64,000 nucleotides of DNA from Clostridiaceae bacterium. Its GTDB lineage: Bacteria; Bacillota; Clostridia; DSM-8532. A program made the position numbers and the translations under genes. The stretch lies in assembly GCA_012728015.1 (NCBI GenBank), contig JAAYFY010000037.1, positions 62,001 to 126,000 on the forward strand, read 5' to 3'. Of the stretch, positions 53,795 to 62,686 are shown one piece after another; positions within the stretch are counted from its first letter, which is position 1; each line of letters starts with the position of its first letter. Below the pieces are notes generated by a model, which was not told the origin of the DNA, did not search any database, and worked only from the letters and a program-made list of their open reading frames with translations.

Positions 53795-56700
53795 TCAGGG
53801 CAGAATTCTTATCACGGTGCTATCGTTGACAGTCAGGCTGGATTTTACTATGGAACCCTGCGCCACTGTGCCTTCGGCCGTGTATTCACCGGGCGCGGCA
53901 ACCCTTGCGTAGTATGTCAGCGGCTTGTAATTGTGAGTCTTATCATACCACTTGCCTACCACAAAGGTTACCTTCTGGCCGTCGATATTCCTGTAGAACC
54001 ATCCGAAATCCCTTGTAATGCCATAAGACCAGGGATTTGAAATGGGCTTCAGTCCGGAGGGCGCATAATCCGAAATCTCATATATGTTATCGATGGCCGC
54101 GTCTTTGATGGTGTAATCTATCTGGACCTTCACGATGTCATTGGGCTTGAAAGTGGTGGTCTCCTCACCTGTGATGGCGTTGAAGTACCTCCTTGTTATT
54201 GTCACATTGCTGTCGCTTTCCGCGATCCGGCCCAGCGGCGCCTTATAAATGGACATAATGGAAGCGTTGCCCTGGACCCGGGTTACCTTGAATTCTCCGG
54301 CCTTAACCGAAGGAATCCTGATAAGTTCGCACCCTCCATTCTCAAGCTTCACCTGGAAACTTCTGCCGTCGTAGGTAAAATCAAATTCCACCGAGTCACC
54401 GGCAGCCGCTTTAAGCCTCTCCGACAGGTAGATCAGCTGCTCAACGCCTGTATATACATTTTTGGAATACCTGCTGGTGACATAAGCGTGCATCTTGTCG
54501 GATTCTTCAAGACCCAGCCCGGCGGTGAAGGCGGCCAGCAGTGCGGTCTGTTCCAGGCTGGTGTCGGTATCCCCATTCTTCACCCGTACGCGGATGTAGG
54601 GATCCACGATCTCAAGGTGGCCCTTGATACGGGTGTTATATATCTCCATGGCTATGCCTGTTTCGCCCAGCATACGGTAAGCCATGCCCACGAACATGTA
54701 ATCGGTCAGTGAAAGGTTCTCGGTATTCAGCGCTGTTTCCAGTTCGGCAAGTACAGGTTCACCCAGGGCCACAAGGCCGTAAAGAGCCGGCGCGTTAATG
54801 GTTTCATCGGTAAGAAGAGCGTTATAGAAATATAACTTAAGTGAAGTTGTGTCAGTCACTTCGGCAAGCCAGGGTGTCAGAAGGGCCGACATCCTGATAT
54901 CACTCGTGGAGTAGGGCAGGATACCGTATCCTCCGTCCGGGTTCCTGTAGCTCGGGGCATCGGGATCGAAGGATTCATAAAGGAAATCCTGGTCGTCCAG
55001 GAGCTCGTTCAGAAGCTTCCGGGCATGATATGCCGTGAGCTTCTGGTCCAGCCTGTGGCCGTAACCCCAAGCCAGACCGTGGAGCCCGGCGATGAGCCTG
55101 CCGCGTCCCTTATCCGTGATGATAATCGTGGTCAGACCGCTGTCGCCGGCATCCACCTTAACGCCCGGCACCAGTTCCTTGCTAGACGATGCTTCCATAA
55201 TGCGATAGGTGTCGTAAACCCGTATTGTCCTTTTGATACCGTCGGCAAAGCCGCTTTTGCTCCTGGCGTAGATCTCCAGGTCGTAAGTGCCTTCCGGCAG
55301 CCTGGGAAGCGGAACATTCACCCGCTGGAAGGCTTTTGCCGAGGCGGTCAGTACATAGTTGTCAAGTTCTTTGCAGCGGATTTCAAAATGTACGTCTTCG
55401 CCTTCCTCAAGCTCCTGTCCGTATGCTGTCAGCCCGATATAGGGCTTATCGCCAGAAAGATAGGTAAGGCTCATGGCATCGTTGATGAAGAATGGCATGG
55501 ACACCCTGGTTGAGGCGATTTCCGATCCCGCGTGCAAATCGTTGGAAATAGCAGCGGCTGTCAACTTGAAAGAGGTAACGCTGTCGGGAAGGGTGAAGGT
55601 CAGTTTCCCCTTTCCGTTCTCATCCAGCCGGACAGTTTCAAAACAGGCCGTGTCCCTGAAGTCTGAGCGAAGGGCAACTCCGTCAGAAATACTTCCGTCC
55701 ATATAGGCTTCAGGAGCGGCCGACGGTGCCGGCACCGGCGCTGCGTCTGCCTTTTGCACCGCCGTATCGGCAGCTTCACCTACCACACCGAAACCCTCCT
55801 CTGCTCTGGCAGGGTATATGGGGTTGTTTCTGCGGCTGGTGCTGTACCGGGTGATACCGCTTCCTATCCAGGAGTAAAGCTGCTTTAGGGGATCTATATA
55901 CTGCTCCGAGAGCTTAAGAAGGGCTTCATCTATAAGGGAGATGTTCACCATGGCCTCAACCGGATTGCCATTGAGATCCGATGCCGTGATGGTAACTGTG
56001 CAGGATTCGCCGGGTTTATAGCTCTCCTTGTCGGTTTCAACTTTTATCGTGAGTTTCTTTTCCTCGTAATCATAGGCGACAGTACAACCTGAGCGGATGT
56101 AGGCGGTACCGGTAAACATGACCCCGTCCACATAGTAGTTGGGAGATAAGGCAGCGTCAAAAGGTTTGCTGTATACAGGCTGATCCTTTACCTCGGCTCC
56201 CAGGATGCCGTTTCTGGCTTCTACAAAGAGGGTCCTGTAACCGGATACAGGCTCCTCACCCTTGTAGAATTCAAGGTTCACCAGTTCCCCTGAAATGTAG
56301 CGTTCCTTTTCGGATTTCAGATAATAGTAATTATCGCTGGTTGAAGGGTAATAGGGCGTTGAACGGTCATAGAGGTTTATATTGTACTTTAGCCCTCTGT
56401 CCTTTTGGTCCCGGGAAGTTATTTCGGCTATATAATAGCCTTCCAAATCCTTATCCACAGGGAATGCAAAGCTTGCGCGGCCGTCGGCGTCGGTGATCAG
56501 CGTACTGTTGGTGACCGCTGTCTTCCTCTCCCGGTATTCGTAACGCTTGCGGACAACTTTATTTATAAAATCATAATCCTCACCGATCTCTATCTTATCC
56601 CAGGTAATCCTGTAAACCCTTACTTCGGCGCTGTGCCCGGGAACCACCCGGCCCAGATGCTTATCATTGGACGGGTCTTCATCGTTCAATGTATCGAGTT

Positions 56701-58798
56701 CCACCTGGTGGGCAATAACCGACACGGTGGCGTTCCCGTCCTTGATTTCACCACTGGCAACCAGTTCGGTATGATTTGCGAATACCCGGAAATTGTGGTA
56801 CTGATATATTTCCCCGATCTCAGGGAGCGTGGTGGAAACGCTGAAGCTGAAATAGTTGGCCCCCTGCATTCCCGCGTGATACTCAGGGATGTATTCCACT
56901 GTCAGAATGCCGTTCTGATCAGTTACACCCTCCCCGGCTTTATGGTTCATGTACCCGTTGATACTGTACCTTATGGGAACATTGGAAACAGGAGTGCCGT
57001 CGAAGAAAGTGGCGCTTACTGTGAAACTGATCTTCTCGCCGGCAAACACCGCCTTTTTATCGGAGTTGATGGCCAGTTGATATTGAGGCTTTACATAGTT
57101 ATCCACCTGTACATACGTGGAAGCCAGGATTTTACTGCCGGACCTGACAACCAGGCTGTATGAGCCGGGATCCAGTATGGGAAGCTGAAGCTCGCCGCTG
57201 AAAAAGCCGTCCTTAACATCCAGGGCGAGAGTTGCCATGGGCTTACCCATTACGAAAGGAAGAAAGCTCCGGACGAAGCTGTCGTACATGGGACTGAAAT
57301 ATCCGCCTTCCGAAAGCTCTATTGTGACCTTGTCCGGAGAGGTGTCATCTATCCTGCTTTTTACAAAGCCCCAGAACTGAACCAGGTCGTCAGGCTTGTA
57401 GAGGTTGCGGTCGGTCTGAAGATAGTGCCAGTTAAGGCCCTGGCTGTCATACTCATTTTGGTAGAGCACATAGAGATAGCCTGCGTTCAGAAGGGAGACC
57501 CTGCCATCGGAGGTGGTGATCTTGTAGAAATCCATCCTGGTCAAATCCTTGCCCGCCGAAGTTCCCTCAAGCCTGGCAAGTCCTTTTCGGTCGGTTCTTG
57601 CTGTCCTGCCTGTTTCGGTGTCTTTAATAACGGCCGATACAGAAGGCTCTCCGGTAACCAGGTTATTTACCCAGAACAGGCCTCCTGAACTGTCTTCCAT
57701 GAAGAATGCCGCTGTATCTGACGATTGGATGAAGGCCTGTGCCGACAGGTCTTCACAAGTCAGCTCTATGATATAGAATCCGTGGGGAAGGCTTTCGGGA
57801 AGCATAATGTACCTGGAGTCCCAGGAATCCAGGTTGTAGTATTGGGTGAACTCCATCACCTTCTCCAGGGAGGAAACATCAGTTTTCAGCCTGCTGTAGG
57901 AATACCAGGCCCAGGACGGCACCCTATCCCTTTCCCTTATGGCATTAATCAGGGCATCCTCGTTTGGGAAGCGGTAGACAGATGCCTTCACCGGCACGTC
58001 CTTCTGTCCCCTCATGCCGGTAAGATAGATATAGAATGGTATGACGGGCTGTTCCCGGGTTGAAAAATCGAACCAGATATCAGAAATCCCAAGACTGCCG
58101 GGGGAGGGGTCTGCCGTCAAAGAGCTGTCAGAGCTGGTTTCAAATGAAAATGTATAGTCCTCCTCAAGGGCAAGGGCACCTTTTGCCGCTCTGAGCCCTT
58201 TTTTGACCGTAACCGTATAGATGGTCCCCGGTTCCAGCTTTTTGGGGACAAAACAACGGGCGTATCCGTGTTCCTCAAACCTGCCTTCAACTTTGGGGGA
58301 TATCTCGAAGTATTTCTCGATATCCTCCACGTCGTTATATGTGAAATAGATCTCTATTCCCGTATCGACAGGAACACTGGACGACATGTCCTGCGGAAGG
58401 CTGCCGACAACCGCGAACTCCCTCGCTGTCTGGAAGGCAAAGCTCACAGTTGATCGGTCAGGCGTCTTTATATCAATTACATAAAGCCTGCCTTTTTCCA
58501 GTTTTTCCGCGGGCTTGATCAGGAACCTTCCATCAGGCAGTTCGGATATTTCGGGTGCCGCGTGTCCCCGTATACAAAGGTTTTCCTTTAAATAATCCAG
58601 TGAAACGGGGTTCTGGGATGTGAGGTAAAACTCGGTGTCCAGGGCAATTCCTGAATCGTCGTATTTCGACGCTGTTATCGAAAAGCCACCCTTATAGATA
58701 TCCGCCCTGGCCTCAACACTTCCCCATGGGTTGGAAACCCATAACACTGAAACGCTTATTGCCAGGATCAGGATCACGGCTGCCAGTTTGTTCCGCAT
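53795..58798 (-). CDS. Alpha-2-macroglobulin-like secreted protein, no thioester motif
   Basis: A 1667-residue exported protein. The signal peptide has a hydrophobic core at residues 5-21 and an AxA-type site (EARA/D) near residue 32. Macroglobulin-type beta domains follow, with the family motif TDRNLYKPDDLVQFWG (about residue 466). An Ala/Pro-rich flexible stretch near residues 1010-1025 (KADAAPVPAPSAAPEA), in the bait-like position, precedes the A2M domain (FRDTACFETVRLDENGKG..., about residue 1050). Where thioester members have CxEQ, it reads HRLDQ (about residue 1246), so no covalent trap is expected. C-terminal beta domains finish the protein. I chose ATG 58798, behind AGGAGGTGG; the frame extends to 58882. 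An ECF-type promoter lies just upstream. Confidence 0.88.
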   Translation of the reverse strand: MRNKLAAVILILAISVSVLWVSNPWGSVEARADIYKGGFSITASKYDDSGIALDTEFYLTSQNPVSLDYLKENLCIRGHAAPEISELPDGRFLIKPAEKLEKGRLYVIDIKTPDRSTVSFAFQTAREFAVVGSLPQDMSSSVPVDTGIEIYFTYNDVEDIEKYFEISPKVEGRFEEHGYARCFVPKKLEPGTIYTVTVKKGLRAAKGALALEEDYTFSFETSSDSSLTADPSPGSLGISDIWFDFSTREQPVIPFYIYLTGMRGQKDVPVKASVYRFPNEDALINAIRERDRVPSWAWYSYSRLKTDVSSLEKVMEFTQYYNLDSWDSRYIMLPESLPHGFYIIELTCEDLSAQAFIQSSDTAAFFMEDSSGGLFWVNNLVTGEPSVSAVIKDTETGRTARTDRKGLARLEGTSAGKDLTRMDFYKITTSDGRVSLLNAGYLYVLYQNEYDSQGLNWHYLQTDRNLYKPDDLVQFWGFVKSRIDDTSPDKVTIELSEGGYFSPMYDSFVRSFLPFVMGKPMATLALDVKDGFFSGELQLPILDPGSYSLVVRSGSKILASTYVQVDNYVKPQYQLAINSDKKAVFAGEKISFTVSATFFDGTPVSNVPIRYSINGYMNHKAGEGVTDQNGILTVEYIPEYHAGMQGANYFSFSVSTTLPEIGEIYQYHNFRVFANHTELVASGEIKDGNATVSVIAHQVELDTLNDEDPSNDKHLGRVVPGHSAEVRVYRITWDKIEIGEDYDFINKVVRKRYEYRERKTAVTNSTLITDADGRASFAFPVDKDLEGYYIAEITSRDQKDRGLKYNINLYDRSTPYYPSTSDNYYYLKSEKERYISGELVNLEFYKGEEPVSGYRTLFVEARNGILGAEVKDQPVYSKPFDAALSPNYYVDGVMFTGTAYIRSGCTVAYDYEEKKLTIKVETDKESYKPGESCTVTITASDLNGNPVEAMVNISLIDEALLKLSEQYIDPLKQLYSWIGSGITRYSTSRRNNPIYPARAEEGFGVVGEAADTAVQKADAAPVPAPSAAPEAYMDGSISDGVALRSDFRDTACFETVRLDENGKGKLTFTLPDSVTSFKLTAAAISNDLHAGSEIASTRVSMPFFINDAMSLTYLSGDKPYIGLTAYGQELEEGEDVHFEIRCKELDNYVLTASAKAFQRVNVPLPRLPEGTYDLEIYARSKSGFADGIKRTIRVYDTYRIMEASSSKELVPGVKVDAGDSGLTTIIITDKGRGRLIAGLHGLAWGYGHRLDQKLTAYHARKLLNELLDDQDFLYESFDPDAPSYRNPDGGYGILPYSTSDIRMSALLTPWLAEVTDTTSLKLYFYNALLTDETINAPALYGLVALGEPVLAELETALNTENLSLTDYMFVGMAYRMLGETGIAMEIYNTRIKGHLEIVDPYIRVRVKNGDTDTSLEQTALLAAFTAGLGLEESDKMHAYVTSRYSKNVYTGVEQLIYLSERLKAAAGDSVEFDFTYDGRSFQVKLENGGCELIRIPSVKAGEFKVTRVQGNASIMSIYKAPLGRIAESDSNVTITRRYFNAITGEETTTFKPNDIVKVQIDYTIKDAAIDNIYEISDYAPSGLKPISNPWSYGITRDFGWFYRNIDGQKVTFVVGKWYDKTHNYKPLTYYARVAAPGEYTAEGTVAQGSIVKSSLTVNDSTVIRILP

Positions 58799-58845
58799 GA
58801 TTCTCCACCTCCTGTAAAAACTGTTGGGATATACCTCATATATAT

Positions 58846-58872
58846 TAGACGGTAATGCCATCATTTGGTTTG
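58846..58872 (-). promoter_or_regulatory. ECF-sigma type promoter of the macroglobulin gene
   Basis: On the minus strand, CAAACC (58872-58867), 15 nt spacer, CGTCTA (58851-58846) continuing as CGTCTAATA. The predicted start is about 40 nt before ATG 58798. It matches the spacing and -10 of the serpin promoter at 22365-22392, and AAAC-N16-CGTC is a classical ECF pattern. Confidence 0.68.
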
Positions 58873-58915
58873 TTTTTTTCATTGGGAGCGGAACAAAGCG
58901 GGGCGCGGCAATCTG

Positions 58916-61900
58916 TTAATCAGCAAAGTTCAAGCCGTCGAATACATCCCGGGCCTGCAGCCCGGTGCCCCCGATGAACATGTAGTCGTATACCTCCAGC
59001 CAGCCATTGCGGCCATCGGGTGTCTGGAACAGGCACCATCTCTGGTTGTCACTGCCCACAAAATAGACGCTTTCTCCCTGGTTCAGCACAAAGGAAACAT
59101 CACTGCTGCCGGGCGATACGGTAAACGGCAGGGATTCAATTTTCAGCTTCAGCGGGCCCGCATCCCTGTACCCGATTTTCTCATAAAACGCGCTGGGTAC
59201 CTCAACCAGCTTATGCTGCATGTTCAGGCGGTATTCCCTGGTAAAGAACCAGGTCTCAAAAATATCTCCCCGGGTCAGGGAGCGTACGGAGCCATCGCCC
59301 CTCACGGCATCGGTGTTCCCGCACAGACCCTGTACCTTGCCCATGAGGACGAGCTTTTCACCGTCATAATAGTAGAATGTGCTCATAAAGCCGCCGCTGT
59401 TACCATGTTCCTCAATAACTATTTCATAATAGGAATCCAACAGGTCTATATCTACCAGCTTGTACTGGGACTGTACTCCAAATCCATGGCCATCAGCCTT
59501 GCTTTGGTTCACGGTCAGGGTGTATCTGCTGCCATCGGTGGTAAAACTTATCCTGTCCTGGATACCGTCACCATTGATATCAAGATTGCCCGCTTCTTCA
59601 GGAGGAGATACTGCTGTTCCGCTGCCGGGAAGGTATATATCCTGTTCCCTGACCCAGCCGGACATGCCGCTTAAAAGCGCGACATGAAGGAACCCGTTCT
59701 CAGCTTCCCCCGTCAGGTTTACGAAGGCGTCGGTTCCGGTTCTGGCCATATAGTCGGTGAAATCCGATACGTGGCTGGAATTCGGATCCGGTTCGCTGTA
59801 AACGGTACTCCTGCTCTTTAAATAAGCCTGGTTGAAATAGACTCGGTCAAAGTCGGTTGTATAGCTGTTATTACTGATCCAGCCCGTAATTCCGAAGTTG
59901 CTGTCAGTGGTGTCGGGAATGACATAACTCTTGTCTTCTCCCTTAATAATGACGCGGATCAGGTTCCCCTTGTCCAGGGATATCTTGGACAGCCTGACCT
60001 TGTCGGCGGTTATAATACCTGCGGGCAGGCTGTAACGGTCATAAAAATGTATGTTCTCGGCGCGTATCCAGAAGGAATTGCGCGTATCGTAATAGCTGAC
60101 CATGCCCGATACTTTCTGGGCCAGGCACCAGCCGTTAACCACCCTGGTATTATAGATTATGATCTCATTCTCCTTAATCTCACCTATATCGGTATAGTTG
60201 TCCCCGGGGCCGTTCTTTACCTTGCAGGCGGTTTTCACATAGGACTCCACCTTGCTTCCGGTGGCCTTGTCGGTTTCATATATTGTCTCTTTCCCATTGT
60301 CCTGGGGAGGCCTCTGGACAGGCGGGATGGAGCTTGACGAGCCTGGTTCATCGGTGTTAAGGACAGGCTCTTTATCGACAGAGCGATAGATCTCCTTTAC
60401 CTCGCCAGTCAGGACATTTATGGTATAGATCGACAATTCACCAGCCTGGGGCTCTTCTTCGTCAACCATGCGGACAAAAGCGATATTCTCTTCGTCAACC
60501 CAGCTCGTATGACGGGGCGCCAGCGTGCTGTATCCAGGTATGTGGGGCGTGGTCACGCTGCCCTCTGAAACTATTAGGAAAGATCGGTCATTATCGAACA
60601 TGACCCGCGCGCCCGAAGGCGTGGTCATGCACCAGGGAAGCAGATCGGTCTTCATTTCTCTGCTTGTGTTAAAGACTTTGAGGTTTGCGGTCCGCATGTT
60701 CATTGTCCCGGAATATCCGTTCCTCATCCTGAACACAAGATGGCTGCCCACAAGGCGGTAATCGGTGATATATGTGTCCAGGAGCCCCCCGTTTCCGGCC
60801 GCGAAGCCGGGATCAATGGCGACATCCTGGTCACTTCCGATAACATGTTTCATAATCACGCCATTTAAGACATACCAGACCGTACTCGAATCGGGATTGA
60901 TATAAAAGGGTTCGTGCCGGACAGTTTCAGACTTCCATGCGTTGTCGCCCGCATAGGCTGTCATCACCATATCCCCCGTGAAGACTCCTACTCCGCCGTT
61001 GCCGGTGACGTAAAGGCTTCTTACAGGGGCATTTGATTCCATCTCCTCCAGCCTCAGGGTCTGCATATCTAGCAGAAATATGGTGCCTGCTTTGTTCCTG
61101 GCGGCATACACCAGGTAATTGCCGCCAGGCGCCCAGGCATGAACCACCTGATCCATGCCCAGCTCGGACAAACGGTAGAAACTTCGGTCCGATACGTTGA
61201 AAAGGTAAACTCCCTGGCCTTCGGATGTTCCATCCTCCCTGGCGGAAATGCCGGCGACCAGGAACTCTCCTGTCGGTGAAAAGCTGAACTGTGCTTCAGG
61301 GGATTCACCGCCCCCTCCCAGGCCAAAACTGTCCAGGTCAATCAACTGGTAAAATTCGCCGTTACTCCAGCAGGCTGCGATGTGGCTGTTCCGCATTACA
61401 ATCCTGTTTCCATTGGCATGAACCACCTGCCAGGAAGCGTCACCCATTTCATTGAGCCTGGCAACAAGCTCATCGCCCGATAAAAGGCCGCCAGCGGCCG
61501 TGAATGTAATGGAAGTACCGGTGTTTTCAGCAGAGGGAATGTCTGCGCTGGCCGGCTGTTCTTCTTTGTCGAAGATGGTCATAACTGAATCCCAAAAGGG
61601 TTTTGAAATACTCGGGATAATCAATAAGCACAGAAGGATTATCCCTAGGGCAATGGAGGCTGCGGTGGGCCATATTCTCCGCAGTGAGTTGGGGCTGATA
61701 AGCAGCTTCCAAAAGCCAGGAGCGGGGCAGCCATTACTCTCAATCAGGCTCATAATGGAGTCAACAGGCACCAGGCCGCAGGAGACCTCCTTTTTTATTT
61801 TGCCTGCAAGCCGACCGGCAGCCCCGGGCGGCAGGCTTGCCCCAAAAACATGCTCAATAATGTATTTCCGTGCCCTGACCATCCTCATCCTGACAGAGCT

Positions 61901-62347
61901 CACTGAAAGTCCGAATATACGACCTATTTCCCGGAGATGTAAGCCGTTGTGATAATGCAGGATGAACATGGATCGAGCTTCATCATGGATGGGATCGAGA
62001 AGGGAGTTTAAGGATTCATCCTCCTCAGGTTCTCTGTCCGGAAGCAGAAACTCCGGGATATCAGGATGGAAAGCAACAGGCTGGGGATGCCTGCGCTTAT
62101 GGCTCAGAGCCATACCGGTTGCCACCTTATAGAACCAGGTGGAAAATGCCCACCGGTCATTGTACCGGTACAGGCTGCGGTATACATTAAGAAAGATCTC
62201 ATGTGCAAGATCCCGGGACTGGGAAGCGGGAATTCCCATTTTTATCAGGAACCCGTAAAGCCCGGGATAGTAAGATGTTATAAGTTCTCTGAAGGCCTCG
62301 GTTTCACCCTCAAGTACCTTTTTTGCAAGCAGCCTGTCATTGATCAT
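58916..62347 (-). CDS. Membrane-anchored ECF sigma factor fused to extracytoplasmic sensor domains
   Basis: A 1143-residue single polypeptide. Residues about 10-85 are sigma region 2 (EAFRELITSYYPGLYGFLIKMG, RDLAHEIFLNVYRSLYRYNDRWAFSTWFYKVATG). Residues 118-165 are region 4 (DEARSMFILHYHNGLHLREIGRIFGLSVSSVRMRMVRARK). A single span lies at about 228-247. The outer part has propeller-like repeats (about 330-640, with FSFSPTGEFLVAG and AWAPGGNYLVYAAR units), SH3-like segments (near 690-760, 840-920 and the C-terminus) and an NLDINGDGIQDR calcium-type motif. ATG 62347 follows GGGGAG. The frame is continuous, with no join artefact visible. The macroglobulin gene follows 118 nt later. Confidence 0.87.
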   Translation of the reverse strand: MINDRLLAKKVLEGETEAFRELITSYYPGLYGFLIKMGIPASQSRDLAHEIFLNVYRSLYRYNDRWAFSTWFYKVATGMALSHKRRHPQPVAFHPDIPEFLLPDREPEEDESLNSLLDPIHDEARSMFILHYHNGLHLREIGRIFGLSVSSVRMRMVRARKYIIEHVFGASLPPGAAGRLAGKIKKEVSCGLVPVDSIMSLIESNGCPAPGFWKLLISPNSLRRIWPTAASIALGIILLCLLIIPSISKPFWDSVMTIFDKEEQPASADIPSAENTGTSITFTAAGGLLSGDELVARLNEMGDASWQVVHANGNRIVMRNSHIAACWSNGEFYQLIDLDSFGLGGGGESPEAQFSFSPTGEFLVAGISAREDGTSEGQGVYLFNVSDRSFYRLSELGMDQVVHAWAPGGNYLVYAARNKAGTIFLLDMQTLRLEEMESNAPVRSLYVTGNGGVGVFTGDMVMTAYAGDNAWKSETVRHEPFYINPDSSTVWYVLNGVIMKHVIGSDQDVAIDPGFAAGNGGLLDTYITDYRLVGSHLVFRMRNGYSGTMNMRTANLKVFNTSREMKTDLLPWCMTTPSGARVMFDNDRSFLIVSEGSVTTPHIPGYSTLAPRHTSWVDEENIAFVRMVDEEEPQAGELSIYTINVLTGEVKEIYRSVDKEPVLNTDEPGSSSSIPPVQRPPQDNGKETIYETDKATGSKVESYVKTACKVKNGPGDNYTDIGEIKENEIIIYNTRVVNGWCLAQKVSGMVSYYDTRNSFWIRAENIHFYDRYSLPAGIITADKVRLSKISLDKGNLIRVIIKGEDKSYVIPDTTDSNFGITGWISNNSYTTDFDRVYFNQAYLKSRSTVYSEPDPNSSHVSDFTDYMARTGTDAFVNLTGEAENGFLHVALLSGMSGWVREQDIYLPGSGTAVSPPEEAGNLDINGDGIQDRISFTTDGSRYTLTVNQSKADGHGFGVQSQYKLVDIDLLDSYYEIVIEEHGNSGGFMSTFYYYDGEKLVLMGKVQGLCGNTDAVRGDGSVRSLTRGDIFETWFFTREYRLNMQHKLVEVPSAFYEKIGYRDAGPLKLKIESLPFTVSPGSSDVSFVLNQGESVYFVGSDNQRWCLFQTPDGRNGWLEVYDYMFIGGTGLQARDVFDGLNFAD

Positions 62348-62515
62348 TCTATCATACTCCCCATTTCTGTTGGTGGTTGCAGCTTCTGCCGAACCGGGAG
62401 CAATACCGCCTGGTGTATTGTTCCCATGCAAGTCCAGGCATTCAGGCAAGGATGCGAAACAAAGAAATGTTTAACAGGCCTTGACGCCGTTTTCTGAATT
62501 TATTGCCGCAATTCC

Positions 62516-62545
62516 ATTATAATATTCATTGGGAGCCCCAGACAA
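62516..62545 (-). promoter_or_regulatory. Possible sigma-A promoter of the sigma-fusion gene
   Basis: On the minus strand, TTGTCT (62545-62540), 18 nt, TATAAT (62521-62516). The leader would be about 160 nt. Confidence 0.5.
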
Positions 62546-62581
62546 GGCGTATAATGGATTTGTGCGACATTGTCCTGTGCC

Positions 62582-62610
62582 TTGCCTTTTTCGGTAAGAT
62601 ACTGTATCAT
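62582..62610 (+). promoter_or_regulatory. Possible sigma-A promoter of the radical SAM gene
   Basis: TTGCCT (62582-62587), 17 nt, TATCAT (62605-62610), about 50 nt before the micro-ORF. Confidence 0.5.
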
Positions 62611-62659
62611 AAAAGTGTTCTGCGGAAACAATAAATGGTAAATTATTCGGAGGAAGGGG

Positions 62660-62686
62660 ATGCGTAGCCGCATCCTTTATAAATGA
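62660..62686 (+). CDS. Eight-codon leader ORF coupled to the radical SAM gene
   Basis: GGAGG (62649-62653) is 6 nt before ATG 62660, which opens an 8-codon frame (MRSRILYK). Its TGA (62684-62686) overlaps the downstream ATG as ATGA (62683-62686). The segment also folds as GGATGCG...CGCATCC. The radical SAM start has no other good ribosome site, so translation is probably coupled. Expression is not proven. Confidence 0.5.
   Translation: MRSRILYK

Larger units (their letters stand above)
62348..62659 (+). promoter_or_regulatory. Divergent control region between the sigma fusion and the radical SAM gene
   Basis: A 312-nt gap without a gene apart from the micro-ORF that follows it. It holds oppositely directed sigma-A-like promoters, listed separately. 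No ECF-type promoter (AAC-N16-CGTC) was found in front of the sigma fusion, so autoregulation is not indicated. Confidence 0.6.

Noticed and set aside
56405-57163. 252-residue plus-strand frame opposite the macroglobulin gene
   Set aside because: Shadow of the minus-strand gene, with no ribosome site or motifs.
62348-62500. Autoregulatory ECF promoter before the sigma fusion
   Set aside because: GACG at 62483 gives a minus-strand CGTC, but no AAC lies 16 nt upstream of it.
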